Part shown: positions 37,002 to 45,673 of the stretch, piece by piece | Position numbering within the stretch: position 1 is the first letter of the stretch | How the letters are laid out: each line of letters starts with the position of its first letter | From: Limnobacter alexandrii | GTDB lineage: Bacteria > Pseudomonadota > Gammaproteobacteria > Burkholderiales > Burkholderiaceae_B | Direction: 5' to 3' | Assembly (NCBI RefSeq): GCF_005871185.1 | Contig: NZ_SWKN01000006.1 | Location: 646,014 to 710,013 of the forward strand | DNA: 64,000 nucleotides | Translations under genes and position numbers: made by a program | Notes under the pieces: model-generated | Database searches by the model: none | What the model was told of the DNA's origin: nothing | What the model saw: the letters and a program-made list of their open reading frames with translations, nothing else

Positions 37002-37290
37002 CTTGTCGGCAGCCGATACTTTGCCATCTTGGGCTATTGATTTGTTGAAGGGCCTTGTGATCAAGAAAATGATGCTTCGCCAAGATTCCGACGCATTGCT
37101 GTTGTGTGGTTTTCTGCTTGCTTTGGGTCAAAAAGACGATCAGCTTGATATTCTCTTTTCAGTCGCCAGACTCAACAAGGGTGAGCCACTGAGTGCAGAA
37201 TCCAAACAGCGGTTCGCTGTACAAATGCCCAAAGATGTATCCGAGATGATGCAGGCCCGATGCTTGCATCTCAGTTCGAGGTCCTCATGA
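36991..37290 (+). CDS. Small helical T3SS protein in the SctY position
   Basis: The 99-residue protein is predicted all-helical, with a TPR-like run SDALLLCGFLLALGQKDDQ in the middle. It overlaps the preceding gene by 11 bases and its stop overlaps the sctV start (ATGA). A small TPR-like chaperone next to sctV is what YscY is in Yersinia, where it binds YscX and SctV. I cannot confirm homology by eye. Alternatively it could be a chaperone for the translocators, none of which has another visible chaperone in this window. Confidence 0.5.
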   Translation: MSNNLSAADTLPSWAIDLLKGLVIKKMMLRQDSDALLLCGFLLALGQKDDQLDILFSVARLNKGEPLSAESKQRFAVQMPKDVSEMMQARCLHLSSRSS

Positions 37291-39377
37291 AAAGCTCTGT
37301 GGATGTGGCTAATTTAACCCTTGGCCGTTTTGCCCAACGAGGTGAGTTGGTCACTGCAGTCATGCTGCTGGCCATTGTGCTGGTCATGATTTTGCCAATA
37401 CCTACGCTGGTTCTCGACGTGTTGATCGGTTTCAGCATTTCTGTATCTGCCCTGCTGCTGATCATCGCGATCTACTTGCCATCACCTCTGGCCTTCTCTT
37501 CCTTCCCATCGGTACTGCTGTTTACCACACTGCTTCGTTTGGCCATTTCAGTTTCCACCACACGACAAATTTTGCTCGAAGCAGACGGTGGTCACGTCAT
37601 TGATGTTTTTGGTGGATTTGTTGCAGGCGGTAACCTGGTTGTCGGGATGGTCATTTTTTTCATCATCACTGTGGTGAACTTTTTAGTAGTGACCAAAGGC
37701 AGTGAGCGTGTTGCTGAGGTGGCAGCCCGCTTTACGCTTGACGGAATGCCCGGAAAACAAATGTCTATTGACAGCGATCTCAGGGCTGGCTTGATTGATC
37801 AACGCGAAGCCAAGCGTCGCCGAACGGTTCTTGAAAAAGAAAGTCAGCTGTTCGGCGCTATGGACGGCGCTATGAAGTTCGTTAAAGGCGACGCAATAGC
37901 CGGTATTGTCATTATTTTTGTGAATTTGCTGGGTGGGCTCACTGTCGGCGTACTTCAACACGATATGAGCTTCTCCGAGGCGGGTAGGGTATTTTCCATT
38001 CTGTCTATTGGTGATGGTTTGGTCGCCCAGATTCCATCCTTGCTGGTCTCTGTTGCGGCAGGCATGACAATCACCCGTGTTTCCCAGTCAGATGATACGG
38101 TGTCTAGTCTGGGTCGTGACTTGGTAACGCAGTTGGCTGGTCAGCCAAAAGCAACAATTACGGCAGGACTTTTAATTGCCGTGCTTGGTTTGATTCCCGG
38201 CATGCCCTTTGGTGTATTTGGGTTGATCGCAGCGGTGTTGGTCGGATTTTCATGGTTACAGCTCCGACAGAGTAACCGTCCTGAAGAGGACAACGATGCG
38301 CCGCGCCTCCAGGATCAGGCTGATCTTGGACCAATGACTGCAAATCAAGATATTCATGACCTCGATGGTTTTACCCAGTTCAAGGCGATACATATTGACC
38401 TGGTGGGTTTTGATTCAGATGATTTGATTGCTGTTTATTCAAAGGCAGCAAGGCAAGCCAGGAATAATCTCATCTCTTCTTTGGGGGTTGCACTGCCCTA
38501 TTTTTCAACCCGAGTGGTGAATTCTACAGAGCCTTGTCGGATTGATTTATATCTTTATAACGTACCAACCTTTAGTCATTTGGTAAGCCCACAGCTTTTA
38601 TGTGTACGCGAGGCTTCTTCTCGTCTTACAGCGCTGCAACTTGATTTCGAGCGCGAAAAAGATCCGATTACAGGCTTTGAGCGATGCTGGGTTGATCGAT
38701 CCGATTCCAGGTCCTTGCTTGATTTGGGTCTAACTGTGTGGGATGACAGTACAGTATTCGTTCAGCGGGTTGAAGACACATTGAGAAAGAATATTCATAT
38801 GCTTTTTGGTTTGCAGGAGGTGTCGCAGATCATGACGGCCTTGCAGTCTGATCAGCCCGAGTTACTTAAAGAGCTTGAGCGGATGATTCCTGTCAGTCGA
38901 GTGGCAGAAGTAATGCAGCGCATCGTTTCTGAAAACATTTCCATCCGAAATATGAGAAGTATTTTGCAAACTTTGATCGAGTGGGCACCAAAAGAACGCG
39001 AGGTGATCATGCTCGTTGAGCAGGTAAGGGTGGGTCTGCGGCATCAAATTTGTCATCAACTTGCACGCAACGGTGTCTTGTACGCAATTTTACTGGATGA
39101 GAGTTACGAAGAATCAATCCGAATGGCAGTGCGTCAAACCTCTTCCGGGAATTTCCTGTCGCTCGATCCGGTGACCAGTGAGGACTTTCTTCAAAAGGTA
39201 GGCAAGGCAGTCGAGAATACTCAGGATGTTGCAGCGCCAGTGTTAGTTGTGCCACTTGATATTCGCCGTTATATCCGGAAGTTGGTTGAAAAAGACCACT
39301 TCAATTTGTCGGTCATGTCATTTAATGAGGTGTTGCCTGAACTTTCAGTCCAGACTGTGTCACTAATAGAGGAGTAG
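37287..39377 (+). CDS. sctV: T3SS export-gate protein SctV
   Basis: The 696-residue inner-membrane protein forms the nonameric export gate. The N-terminal half has about eight helices with the conserved cytosolic FHIPEP-type loop (GTKGSERVAEVAARFTLDGMPGKQM spans it; only its start and end are needed for recognition). The C-terminal cytosolic domain (about 350-696) makes the substrate-binding ring. ATG 37287 overlaps the previous stop and has GAGG upstream, so it is preferred to 37260. It is the most conserved marker of the locus. Confidence 0.97.
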   Translation: MKSSVDVANLTLGRFAQRGELVTAVMLLAIVLVMILPIPTLVLDVLIGFSISVSALLLIIAIYLPSPLAFSSFPSVLLFTTLLRLAISVSTTRQILLEADGGHVIDVFGGFVAGGNLVVGMVIFFIITVVNFLVVTKGSERVAEVAARFTLDGMPGKQMSIDSDLRAGLIDQREAKRRRTVLEKESQLFGAMDGAMKFVKGDAIAGIVIIFVNLLGGLTVGVLQHDMSFSEAGRVFSILSIGDGLVAQIPSLLVSVAAGMTITRVSQSDDTVSSLGRDLVTQLAGQPKATITAGLLIAVLGLIPGMPFGVFGLIAAVLVGFSWLQLRQSNRPEEDNDAPRLQDQADLGPMTANQDIHDLDGFTQFKAIHIDLVGFDSDDLIAVYSKAARQARNNLISSLGVALPYFSTRVVNSTEPCRIDLYLYNVPTFSHLVSPQLLCVREASSRLTALQLDFEREKDPITGFERCWVDRSDSRSLLDLGLTVWDDSTVFVQRVEDTLRKNIHMLFGLQEVSQIMTALQSDQPELLKELERMIPVSRVAEVMQRIVSENISIRNMRSILQTLIEWAPKEREVIMLVEQVRVGLRHQICHQLARNGVLYAILLDESYEESIRMAVRQTSSGNFLSLDPVTSEDFLQKVGKAVENTQDVAAPVLVVPLDIRRYIRKLVEKDHFNLSVMSFNEVLPELSVQTVSLIEE

Positions 39378-39399
39378 AAAGGAATTCTGGAGCTATAAA

Positions 39400-40422
39400 A
39401 TGGTCTTTGTCAGAGTACACACAGGTATTCATCAGGGGGCTGAAGTAGAAATGACTGACAGCTTCACCATAGAAGCCGCAAGTGACTCTTCTTCTGATCT
39501 ACCTAGCAAAGCCATGCTGAGCATCATTGACGCTGGCGGTCCGTTGCATTTAAGTTTTACGCGTAACGATCAAGATTGGTACTGCAATTCACACGCCGAT
39601 ACCAAGGTACTTATTTGCGACGAAGGTGGTCAGCCGCTCGAAAATCGGCCATTGATATTCCCATGTTTTATATCTGTTCGAAATAATCTCTTTTCTCTGG
39701 TTACATGTACTGCTACACCATTCAACGTTCCGTCAGGTGTCAGTCAATTTTTGGCGTGTGCAGCCTCCTTGCTGGAGGCAATGCCCGGTGAATCTCTCGG
39801 CGCCCCAACAGGCTCTGCTAGATCAGTTTCGGCTGCAGCCGGAATTCTGACTCCAGTCAATGCTCTGGCATTCTTAGGTTTGGCTTTGGCGCTTGGAATT
39901 GGTGCCCTCGGCGCGCTTTTCATGCCACAGCCAGGTATGACCAATGAAATAAAAGATCCCAAACCAAACCCAGTTCGGGTCGTTCGGGCAAACGTCAGTG
40001 CTCTAGAAAATACTCATACGTCTTTGATGGATTCAGCTCAAAAAGAAGATGTGGCGAAGAACTGGATTCTTGCAAGTCTCGAACAATTTGAGCTGGCTGA
40101 GGCGATCAGTGTAAAAGCACTGCCAGGGCAGTTGCATTTGAGCGGCGAACTCAACACCCGTCAAATTAAAACTTTTGAAAAGGTACTTTTAGATTTCGAA
40201 AAACTGAGCCATGACATTTTATTCACGGCATCCATTCGTGAGCGAAAACCCGCTCTGCCTTTCAAAATTAAAGAGATGTCGACCGGAAGCAATGGCTGGA
40301 TCGTGACTGACTCGGGTGTACAAGTGTTTGTTGGAGGTGAGCACAAAGGATATCGGCTTGTTTCACTTAGTCAAAAGCGTATTCAGTTCACGGGCCCAGA
40401 CTCAATCGACCTGTCGCTTTAA
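39400..40422 (+). CDS. sctD: T3SS inner-membrane ring protein SctD
   Basis: The 340-residue protein has a cytosolic FHA-like N-terminal domain (about 1-110), a single transmembrane helix (about 150-172, rich in Leu/Gly/Ala) and a periplasmic part with ring-building repeats (about 195-330). That is the SctD (YscD/PrgH) layout. Similarity by residue is low, as is usual for SctD, so the call rests on topology, size and position between sctV and sctN. Finding sctD in this place rather than beside sctC is uncommon among the families I know. Confidence 0.75.
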   Translation: MVFVRVHTGIHQGAEVEMTDSFTIEAASDSSSDLPSKAMLSIIDAGGPLHLSFTRNDQDWYCNSHADTKVLICDEGGQPLENRPLIFPCFISVRNNLFSLVTCTATPFNVPSGVSQFLACAASLLEAMPGESLGAPTGSARSVSAAAGILTPVNALAFLGLALALGIGALGALFMPQPGMTNEIKDPKPNPVRVVRANVSALENTHTSLMDSAQKEDVAKNWILASLEQFELAEAISVKALPGQLHLSGELNTRQIKTFEKVLLDFEKLSHDILFTASIRERKPALPFKIKEMSTGSNGWIVTDSGVQVFVGGEHKGYRLVSLSQKRIQFTGPDSIDLSL

Positions 40423-40430
40423 GCAACAAT

Positions 40431-41783
40431 ATGACCCCATCCGACCTCACATTTGCGCATGAAGCTCAGGTACGACAGGCCCTCGATGCCTTGATATTGT
40501 TTCAGACGCAGTCCAGCGTCAGCCGTGTCACCGGTTTGATTATCGAAACAGAAATGCCTGAATGCCAGTTGGGTCAACTTTGTCGGCTTGAAACACCTGG
40601 GCGTTCTCATGAAATTCTTGCTGAAGTTGTCGGGTTTACCGAGGGTGCTGTCCAACTGGCTGCGTTGGAAGACTGTACCGGTTTGTCTACCAAGACACGG
40701 ATCACCCCTTATCGCCAGCAGCACACACTGATTGTTGGTGATTGCTTACTCGGGTGTGTGCTGGATGGTTATGGTCGAGACTATCAGAGTCGCCGATTCA
40801 TTATTCCGCCAGATGAGTCTGGGACGTCTCAAGTCAATGTACTGAGCAATCAGCAAAGCGCGCTGGATCGTCCTCCAATCAAGGAAGTGGTTCCAACAGG
40901 GGTTAGGGCAATTGATTCAGCACTGACAATTGGCAAGGGCCAGCGGTTGGGGATATTCGCGCCTGCGGGTTGTGGCAAAACCACCTTGCTTGCAAGTCTT
41001 GCTCGTCAGATGCAGGCAGATGTCATCGTGCTGGCTTTGATCGGAGAACGCGGTCGGGAGTTGAACGAGTTTCTTGAACGCGAGCTATCAGCAAGTTATA
41101 GAAGCAAGTGCGTGGTGGTGTGCGCCACATCCGACAAAACCAGCATGGAGCGAGCGCGGGCGGCCCATACCGCAAGCGCCATTGCCCAAGCTTTTTGTGA
41201 TGCCGGTAAAGACGTTGTTCTCATGGTTGATTCTCTTACTCGATTTGCACGTGCATTTCGGGAGCTCGGTCTCGCAAAAGGAGAGTCACCTGCACGTAGC
41301 GGCTTCCCTCCCTCGGTATTTGCAGAGCTTCCAAAGCTGATTGAGAGAGCCGGGATGAGCAAGTCAGGAAGCATCACAGCCCTATATACGGTTTTGATGG
41401 AAGATGGTGATGGTCAATCCGATGTGATTGCGGAAGAAGCTCGCTCTCTTCTGGATGGTCATATTGTATTGAGTCGTACATTGTCTGAACGAGGGCACTT
41501 TCCGGCAATTGATGTTGTTCAAAGTCTCTCGCGAGTAATGACTCATGTCGTCGATCCGTCGCATGCAAAACAAGCCGCCAATATCCGGAAATGGCTGGCC
41601 TTGTTAAATGAAGTGGAGCTACTGGTTCGTCTAAATGAATACGAAAAAGGCAGTGATGTCGAAGTCGACCTTGCCCTAAGCAAAAAGCAAGAAATTATTG
41701 ATTTTCTCGTACAAGACTCAAAAACACCTTCTGATTGGACTGCGACGCAAGCCGCGCTAGAAAAAATTTCCATGGGGGTGTAA
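40431..41783 (+). CDS. sctN: T3SS ATPase SctN
   Basis: The 450-residue F1-type ATPase unfolds substrates and detaches chaperones at the base of the apparatus. Walker A is APAGCGKTT with K183, followed by LIGERGRE and the ATPase signature region DSLTRFARAFRELGLAKGE, given here as two separate landmarks. The DCCC-like N-terminal beta-barrel and C-terminal helical domain are also present. It is clearly a SctN and not the flagellar FliI on neighbourhood: no flagellar gene is present, and sctO to sctU follow. The stop overlaps the sctO start (TAATG). Confidence 0.95.
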   Translation: MTPSDLTFAHEAQVRQALDALILFQTQSSVSRVTGLIIETEMPECQLGQLCRLETPGRSHEILAEVVGFTEGAVQLAALEDCTGLSTKTRITPYRQQHTLIVGDCLLGCVLDGYGRDYQSRRFIIPPDESGTSQVNVLSNQQSALDRPPIKEVVPTGVRAIDSALTIGKGQRLGIFAPAGCGKTTLLASLARQMQADVIVLALIGERGRELNEFLERELSASYRSKCVVVCATSDKTSMERARAAHTASAIAQAFCDAGKDVVLMVDSLTRFARAFRELGLAKGESPARSGFPPSVFAELPKLIERAGMSKSGSITALYTVLMEDGDGQSDVIAEEARSLLDGHIVLSRTLSERGHFPAIDVVQSLSRVMTHVVDPSHAKQAANIRKWLALLNEVELLVRLNEYEKGSDVEVDLALSKKQEIIDFLVQDSKTPSDWTATQAALEKISMGV

Positions 41784-42223
41784 TGAAATACAAAGAACTG
41801 TTTCTACTCAAGCAAATCAAGGCGAGACGTCTTGAGCGCCAAAAAAAAGAGCTCGTACGCCAGTCTGATATTGTTCACTCTCTTGTCGAAGAGTTGGAGC
41901 AGGCACATTTTGAAGAGGAGAAAACCCAGGCCGCTTGGCGTGATGTCAGGGCAGTAAGGCTGAAAAGTCTGCTTTCCACCAAAAAGCTTTTACCTGAAAT
42001 CGAAAGTGAATATCGTGTCGAGCTTAAATGGAAAAAATCATGGCTTGATCAGATTCAGCACACAAAGCAAACGCATGAATTGCTACAAGCAGCAGAAAGC
42101 AAGCGAGCTGCAGATTTTCAGCGAGTCAATCTTCTTCTCAAGGAGAGTGAAAAATTCGAGTCTCTGTGCAGCACAGTCATGAAATCAGAACTGCGTCGAG
42201 AACTTAAAAGATCTGAGGGTTAA
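41783..42223 (+). CDS. sctO: T3SS stalk protein SctO
   Basis: The 146-residue protein is highly charged and predicted to be one long two-helix coiled coil (RARRLERQKKELVRQ type heptads from about 10 to 130). SctO (YscO/InvI, FliJ-like) is the central stalk that couples SctN to SctV. The ATG at 41783 overlaps the sctN stop; the longer reading from 41735 lies inside sctN. The call rests on length, coiled-coil character and position after sctN. Confidence 0.8.
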   Translation: MKYKELFLLKQIKARRLERQKKELVRQSDIVHSLVEELEQAHFEEEKTQAAWRDVRAVRLKSLLSTKKLLPEIESEYRVELKWKKSWLDQIQHTKQTHELLQAAESKRAADFQRVNLLLKESEKFESLCSTVMKSELRRELKRSEG

Positions 42224-42275
42224 CTTAATCCTTCAGGGGGAATTTCAAGTCGTTTACCAATGTCATAGTGAAGCC

Positions 42276-42893
42276 ATGAATCAGTCCAACAAAACCCCAC
42301 CTGTTCTTTACTCCGCCGCTGAAATGCGTCATCGTGATCATCTGCGTGAACGCAGTCAGCAGCGGTCAATTGATAACAAACAACTCCGGAAAAGCTTCTC
42401 TGACATTCGGGATGTAGATGATTTTCGCAAAGCCTTGGTTTGTGAGATTGAAGATGAATTCCAGCCTGTGGGTAAGCTTCCAATCCAGAGCGACAAGGCT
42501 GCACAACTGTCATGGATGAGTGGTAATCAAAATGAAGGAAATCCCGAGGAGGAACACCAAAGCAGAGGGCGCTGGATAACCGAATCTGAAGCTGAGCGAC
42601 AGACAGGGCACATCATGGTCGCAACGACGGAGCGGAGTGAGTCTCTTCAATACCTATCTCAGGAAATTGGCTCGATGAATTCCGATTGGCAACAATTTGA
42701 GCTTGAAACCAAAACGGTGGGCAAGTTGAACTTTGCTTTCAAGCGAGATGAGCGCGGGCTCTGTTTGAAACTTTCTGCACAAGAAAAGACAGTTAACGAG
42801 ATTCTGAAAATGAACTGGGAAGCGATCAGTAAAGACCTCTCAAAGGCGATGGGACTTAACGTTAGGCTGTTAGGCAGCGCCGAGAATGATTGA
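42276..42893 (+). CDS. sctP: Putative T3SS needle-length regulator SctP
   Basis: The 205 residues have a disordered polar N-terminal half and a compact C-terminal part (about 130-205) with the beta-rich pattern LNFAFKRDERGLCLKLSA, which resembles the FliK/SctP substrate-switch domain. SctP (YscP/InvJ/Spa32) measures needle length and triggers the change from needle to translocator export. At 205 residues it would predict a rather short needle if the ruler model holds. It lies between sctO and sctQ, the usual place, and overlaps sctQ by 8 bases. Confidence 0.65.
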   Translation: MNQSNKTPPVLYSAAEMRHRDHLRERSQQRSIDNKQLRKSFSDIRDVDDFRKALVCEIEDEFQPVGKLPIQSDKAAQLSWMSGNQNEGNPEEEHQSRGRWITESEAERQTGHIMVATTERSESLQYLSQEIGSMNSDWQQFELETKTVGKLNFAFKRDERGLCLKLSAQEKTVNEILKMNWEAISKDLSKAMGLNVRLLGSAEND

Positions 42894-43932
42894 GCCATTT
42901 CAACTAAGGCGCGTTGACACTGAAGGCAGATTAAAACGCCATCAAGAGATTTTCTTTGATCTAAAATCTCCTCACCATGAGCAGCTACTTGAAGTTCGCT
43001 TGTTTCCATCTCAGCAGGCTGCAAGCTTCTCAGAAAGCCGTCATCTTTCGGAAGACACTGTAAAGATATTCGGTGCGGATTGGTCAATTCAATTCAGTCA
43101 TTTTGAGTCGATCGCTGAGGCTTGGTTTGGCGTTTCGCTAAGCGAGTATGAAGGCGTGTTGAAGGAATGGATTTTCGATCTTATTCCTATTTGTCTGCAG
43201 CAGGACTTTGAACTTCATGCAATCTCAATTGGTCGACTTGAGCAGAATGTTCAGTCTGAGTACCTCAGTCATCGATATCTCCTTCAATGCTTGGTGGGTC
43301 AGTCTCTTATCGGACAGTCCTTAATCGAGGTGAATATAGACAATGCCACCACTGCAGCAGCGCTTGCTGCTGCCCTCGATTTTGTTTCATTTCCGAATCA
43401 GCCGAAAATCAAAGCCGCGGGGCAATCACTGATACCTACAAGTATTCCTCCCATGATTCTTCACATCGATGTGGGTTCATTCAACCCTTTTAATTCGAAT
43501 CAGTCTCTGCTCATGTCCAGTTTGACTGAGGGATCCGTCTGGATTCTTGATCATGTGAATTTTAATGCCCAAGGTCTATTTGAGCGGTGCTTGGGTTCAG
43601 CTCGAGTTTCAATTGACCTTAATCTTGAAAGTACCCAATTTGGAGTGATTTCGATGTTGTTTGATGAAGAAAATTCCCAAGATTTATCCTTGATAAAAGA
43701 TTGCCTTTCGATAGAACAGCACGTCGTAGTTCGCGCTGGCTCTCTGACGCTGACACTGGAGCAGATCAGTCGACTTCGTCGTGGAGAACTGATTGTATTG
43801 CCACACTGTGATTTCCCGATGGTTCGCTTGATGAATGGCGATATAGAAATCGGTCGAGGCGAAATGGTGGAATGTGACGGCAAGCCAGCAATTCAGATTG
43901 TGGACATTTATCAAAGAGGCTCGCCTTTATGA
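42886..43932 (+). CDS. sctQ: T3SS cytosolic sorting-platform protein SctQ
   Basis: The 348-residue protein is the core of the cytosolic sorting platform. The C-terminal SpoA domain (about 275-345) is clear: LTLEQISRLRRGELIVL..GDIEIGRGEMV. An upstream SpoA-like region is weaker. It binds SctK above and SctL below. Its stop overlaps the sctR start (ATGA). An internal in-frame ATG (M257, at 43654) has its own GGAG and could make a SpoA-only product; see the separate entry. Confidence 0.88.
   Translation: MIEPFQLRRVDTEGRLKRHQEIFFDLKSPHHEQLLEVRLFPSQQAASFSESRHLSEDTVKIFGADWSIQFSHFESIAEAWFGVSLSEYEGVLKEWIFDLIPICLQQDFELHAISIGRLEQNVQSEYLSHRYLLQCLVGQSLIGQSLIEVNIDNATTAAALAAALDFVSFPNQPKIKAAGQSLIPTSIPPMILHIDVGSFNPFNSNQSLLMSSLTEGSVWILDHVNFNAQGLFERCLGSARVSIDLNLESTQFGVISMLFDEENSQDLSLIKDCLSIEQHVVVRAGSLTLTLEQISRLRRGELIVLPHCDFPMVRLMNGDIEIGRGEMVECDGKPAIQIVDIYQRGSPL
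43654..43932 (+). CDS. Predicted internal product SctQ-C
   Basis: An in-frame ATG at 43654 has GGAG at 43642-43645 (8-base spacing), better than most start sites in this locus. The product would be 92 residues and consist almost only of the SpoA domain. In Yersinia YscQ, Shigella Spa33 and Salmonella SsaQ/SpaO an internally translated C-terminal fragment of about this size is known and is needed for, or supports, the sorting platform. That such a site exists at the same place is seen here; that it is used is inferred. Confidence 0.55.
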   Translation: MLFDEENSQDLSLIKDCLSIEQHVVVRAGSLTLTLEQISRLRRGELIVLPHCDFPMVRLMNGDIEIGRGEMVECDGKPAIQIVDIYQRGSPL

Positions 43933-44591
43933 ATCAGTTTGATCCTGTTTCACTGGCGCTTTTTCTGGCTTTAATGTCTGTGGTGCCGCTATTGATTGTT
44001 TCTTGCACCGCATTCCTGAAGATTTCCACTGTTTTACTCTTGGTTCGCAATGTATTGGGTGTGCAGCAGATTCCTCCCAACTTGGCTATATACGGTATTG
44101 CATTGGTTATCTCGGTTTTCGTCATGATGCCCACTCTTAGAGATTCATTTTCGAGAGTCGAAATGGACATGGAAAATCTGCCTAGTTCCAGCCAAGTGTT
44201 AGAACAGTCTGCTGACTTCCTCGAGCCATTTCGTGTATTCATGAATCGTTTTGCGCGTGAGGAGCAGAAGGAAGCTTTTTATCAGGCGGCTTTAGCTGGC
44301 AGCGCTTCAGCCGAGAACAAGCAGGAGGTTGTACCCAATATTACTCGTAATGATTACCTGGTTGTGGTACCCGCCTTTATCACCTCTGAGTTGACCGCTG
44401 CTTTTGAAATAGGCTTTATGCTGGCTTTGCCGTTCGTCATCATTGATCTTGTAGTTTCAAATATTTTATTGGCTCTGGGAATGATGATGGTCTCGCCCAA
44501 CTCAATTGCGCTTCCATTGAAATTATTACTTTTCATTTCGGTGGATGGCTGGAGTCGCCTATTGCATGGCATCGTTTTGGGGTACCAATGA
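43929..44591 (+). CDS. sctR: T3SS export apparatus protein SctR
   Basis: The 220-residue FliP/SctR-family membrane protein is the main subunit of the core export complex. Conserved blocks are SCTAFLKISTVLLLVRNVLG, ending with the QQIPPN stretch, and LPFVIIDLVVSNILLALGMMM; both are split by helices. The C-terminus has DGWSRLLHGI. It is coupled to sctQ and sctS by overlapping ATGA junctions. Confidence 0.96.
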   Translation: MNQFDPVSLALFLALMSVVPLLIVSCTAFLKISTVLLLVRNVLGVQQIPPNLAIYGIALVISVFVMMPTLRDSFSRVEMDMENLPSSSQVLEQSADFLEPFRVFMNRFAREEQKEAFYQAALAGSASAENKQEVVPNITRNDYLVVVPAFITSELTAAFEIGFMLALPFVIIDLVVSNILLALGMMMVSPNSIALPLKLLLFISVDGWSRLLHGIVLGYQ

Positions 44592-44857
44592 TAGAAGGTT
44601 TTATCACCCTGTTTCAGAAAGCACTTATCCTCACAGCCCTGATTTCCATGCCCTCCATTCTGGCAGCCACCTTGGTGGGTACTTTGATTGCGTTTGTACA
44701 GGCGGTATTGCAATTGCAAGAGCAAACACTGCCCTTCGCATTGAAGTTGATCGTCATTTCTGTCGTACTGGTTGTTAGCGCAGGTTGGATCGGTTCGGAA
44801 ATGTTTGTATTCACCGAGTACATTTTTGATCAGATAGCAGTGGATCGCTCCAAATGA
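44588..44857 (+). CDS. sctS: T3SS export apparatus protein SctS
   Basis: The 89-residue protein has two transmembrane helices (about 12-40 and 52-76), as in the FliQ/SctS family, with the family's LVGTLIAFVQAVLQLQEQTLPF loop between them (a conserved block). It completes the R5S4T1 core export gate together with SctR and SctT. Overlapping ATGA junctions on both sides keep it in step with its partners. Confidence 0.95.
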   Translation: MIEGFITLFQKALILTALISMPSILAATLVGTLIAFVQAVLQLQEQTLPFALKLIVISVVLVVSAGWIGSEMFVFTEYIFDQIAVDRSK

Positions 44858-45657
44858 ACGCGATTGTTGACGCAAAGCAGTGGGGAATTTTTTTTCAGGA
44901 GTTCACCCGAATACTTCTTTTGTATGCACCTCGCGCCTTCTTGGCATTTGCTTTCGTTCCACTACTGTCTACCAAAATTGTTTCTACTTACGTAAGAAAT
45001 GCGCTGGTGGTTTCCATGGTGATCATTCCTGTTTCCCTGCAATATGATCAGGTGGTGTCAATTGAGTACTCGGTCGCCAACTATATAACCTTGATCATCA
45101 AGGAATGTATTCTCGGGGTCTTCATTGGGCTCCTGATGGCTCTCCCATTCTGGGTCATGGACATGATGGGAACCATGATTGACAACGTACGGGGAGCCAC
45201 ATTTGCGTCAATTTTCAATCCCGGTACGCAAAGTGAAGATTTGGTATTCAGCCAGTTTCTGATTCTCGCCGGTGGGGTGTTTATTCTTCAGGCGGGTTAT
45301 TTTGCCTTCATGTCCAAATGGCTTATTTCCACCTATTTCGTATTTCCAGTTTGGTCTATGTCTCCCGAATCGACTCTTTACAGTGTGGGTGAGTTAATTC
45401 GTGCTTTCTCCCATGTGTTGCTGATTGCAGTCTTGGTAGTCAGCCCGGTAGTTTTTGCTGTGCTGATTGTTGATTTCATTTTCGCACTGCTAAGTGCCTA
45501 TGTGCCCAATTTACAGGTTTACAACTTGATTTTTGGATTGAAATCTGTGGTTGCGATTCTAATTGTGGCTTTGTATGCCTACTTTCTTTTTCATTATTCC
45601 GATGAGTATTTTCGTGTACACACTGACTTTATGGCTCGCTTGATTCCGAGTCGCTGA
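44854..45657 (+). CDS. sctT: T3SS export apparatus protein SctT
   Basis: The 267-residue FliR/SctT-family protein has about six helices and provides the single SctT subunit of the core export gate. Typical segments are APRAFLAFAFVPLLS, IGLLMALPFWVMDMMGTMID and VVSPVVFAVLIVDFIFALLSAYVPNLQVYNL, which spans the conserved PNLQVY motif. It overlaps sctS by 4 bases and ends 16 bases before sctU. Confidence 0.95.
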   Translation: MNAIVDAKQWGIFFQEFTRILLLYAPRAFLAFAFVPLLSTKIVSTYVRNALVVSMVIIPVSLQYDQVVSIEYSVANYITLIIKECILGVFIGLLMALPFWVMDMMGTMIDNVRGATFASIFNPGTQSEDLVFSQFLILAGGVFILQAGYFAFMSKWLISTYFVFPVWSMSPESTLYSVGELIRAFSHVLLIAVLVVSPVVFAVLIVDFIFALLSAYVPNLQVYNLIFGLKSVVAILIVALYAYFLFHYSDEYFRVHTDFMARLIPSR

Positions 45658-45673
45658 CGGTGGAGTCTGATCA

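Noticed and set aside
40431-45657. Flagellar export genes (FliI, FliP, FliQ, FliR) rather than T3SS
   Set aside because: No flagellar rod, hook or filament genes are present, while SctC secretin, SctJ, SctF and translocators are.
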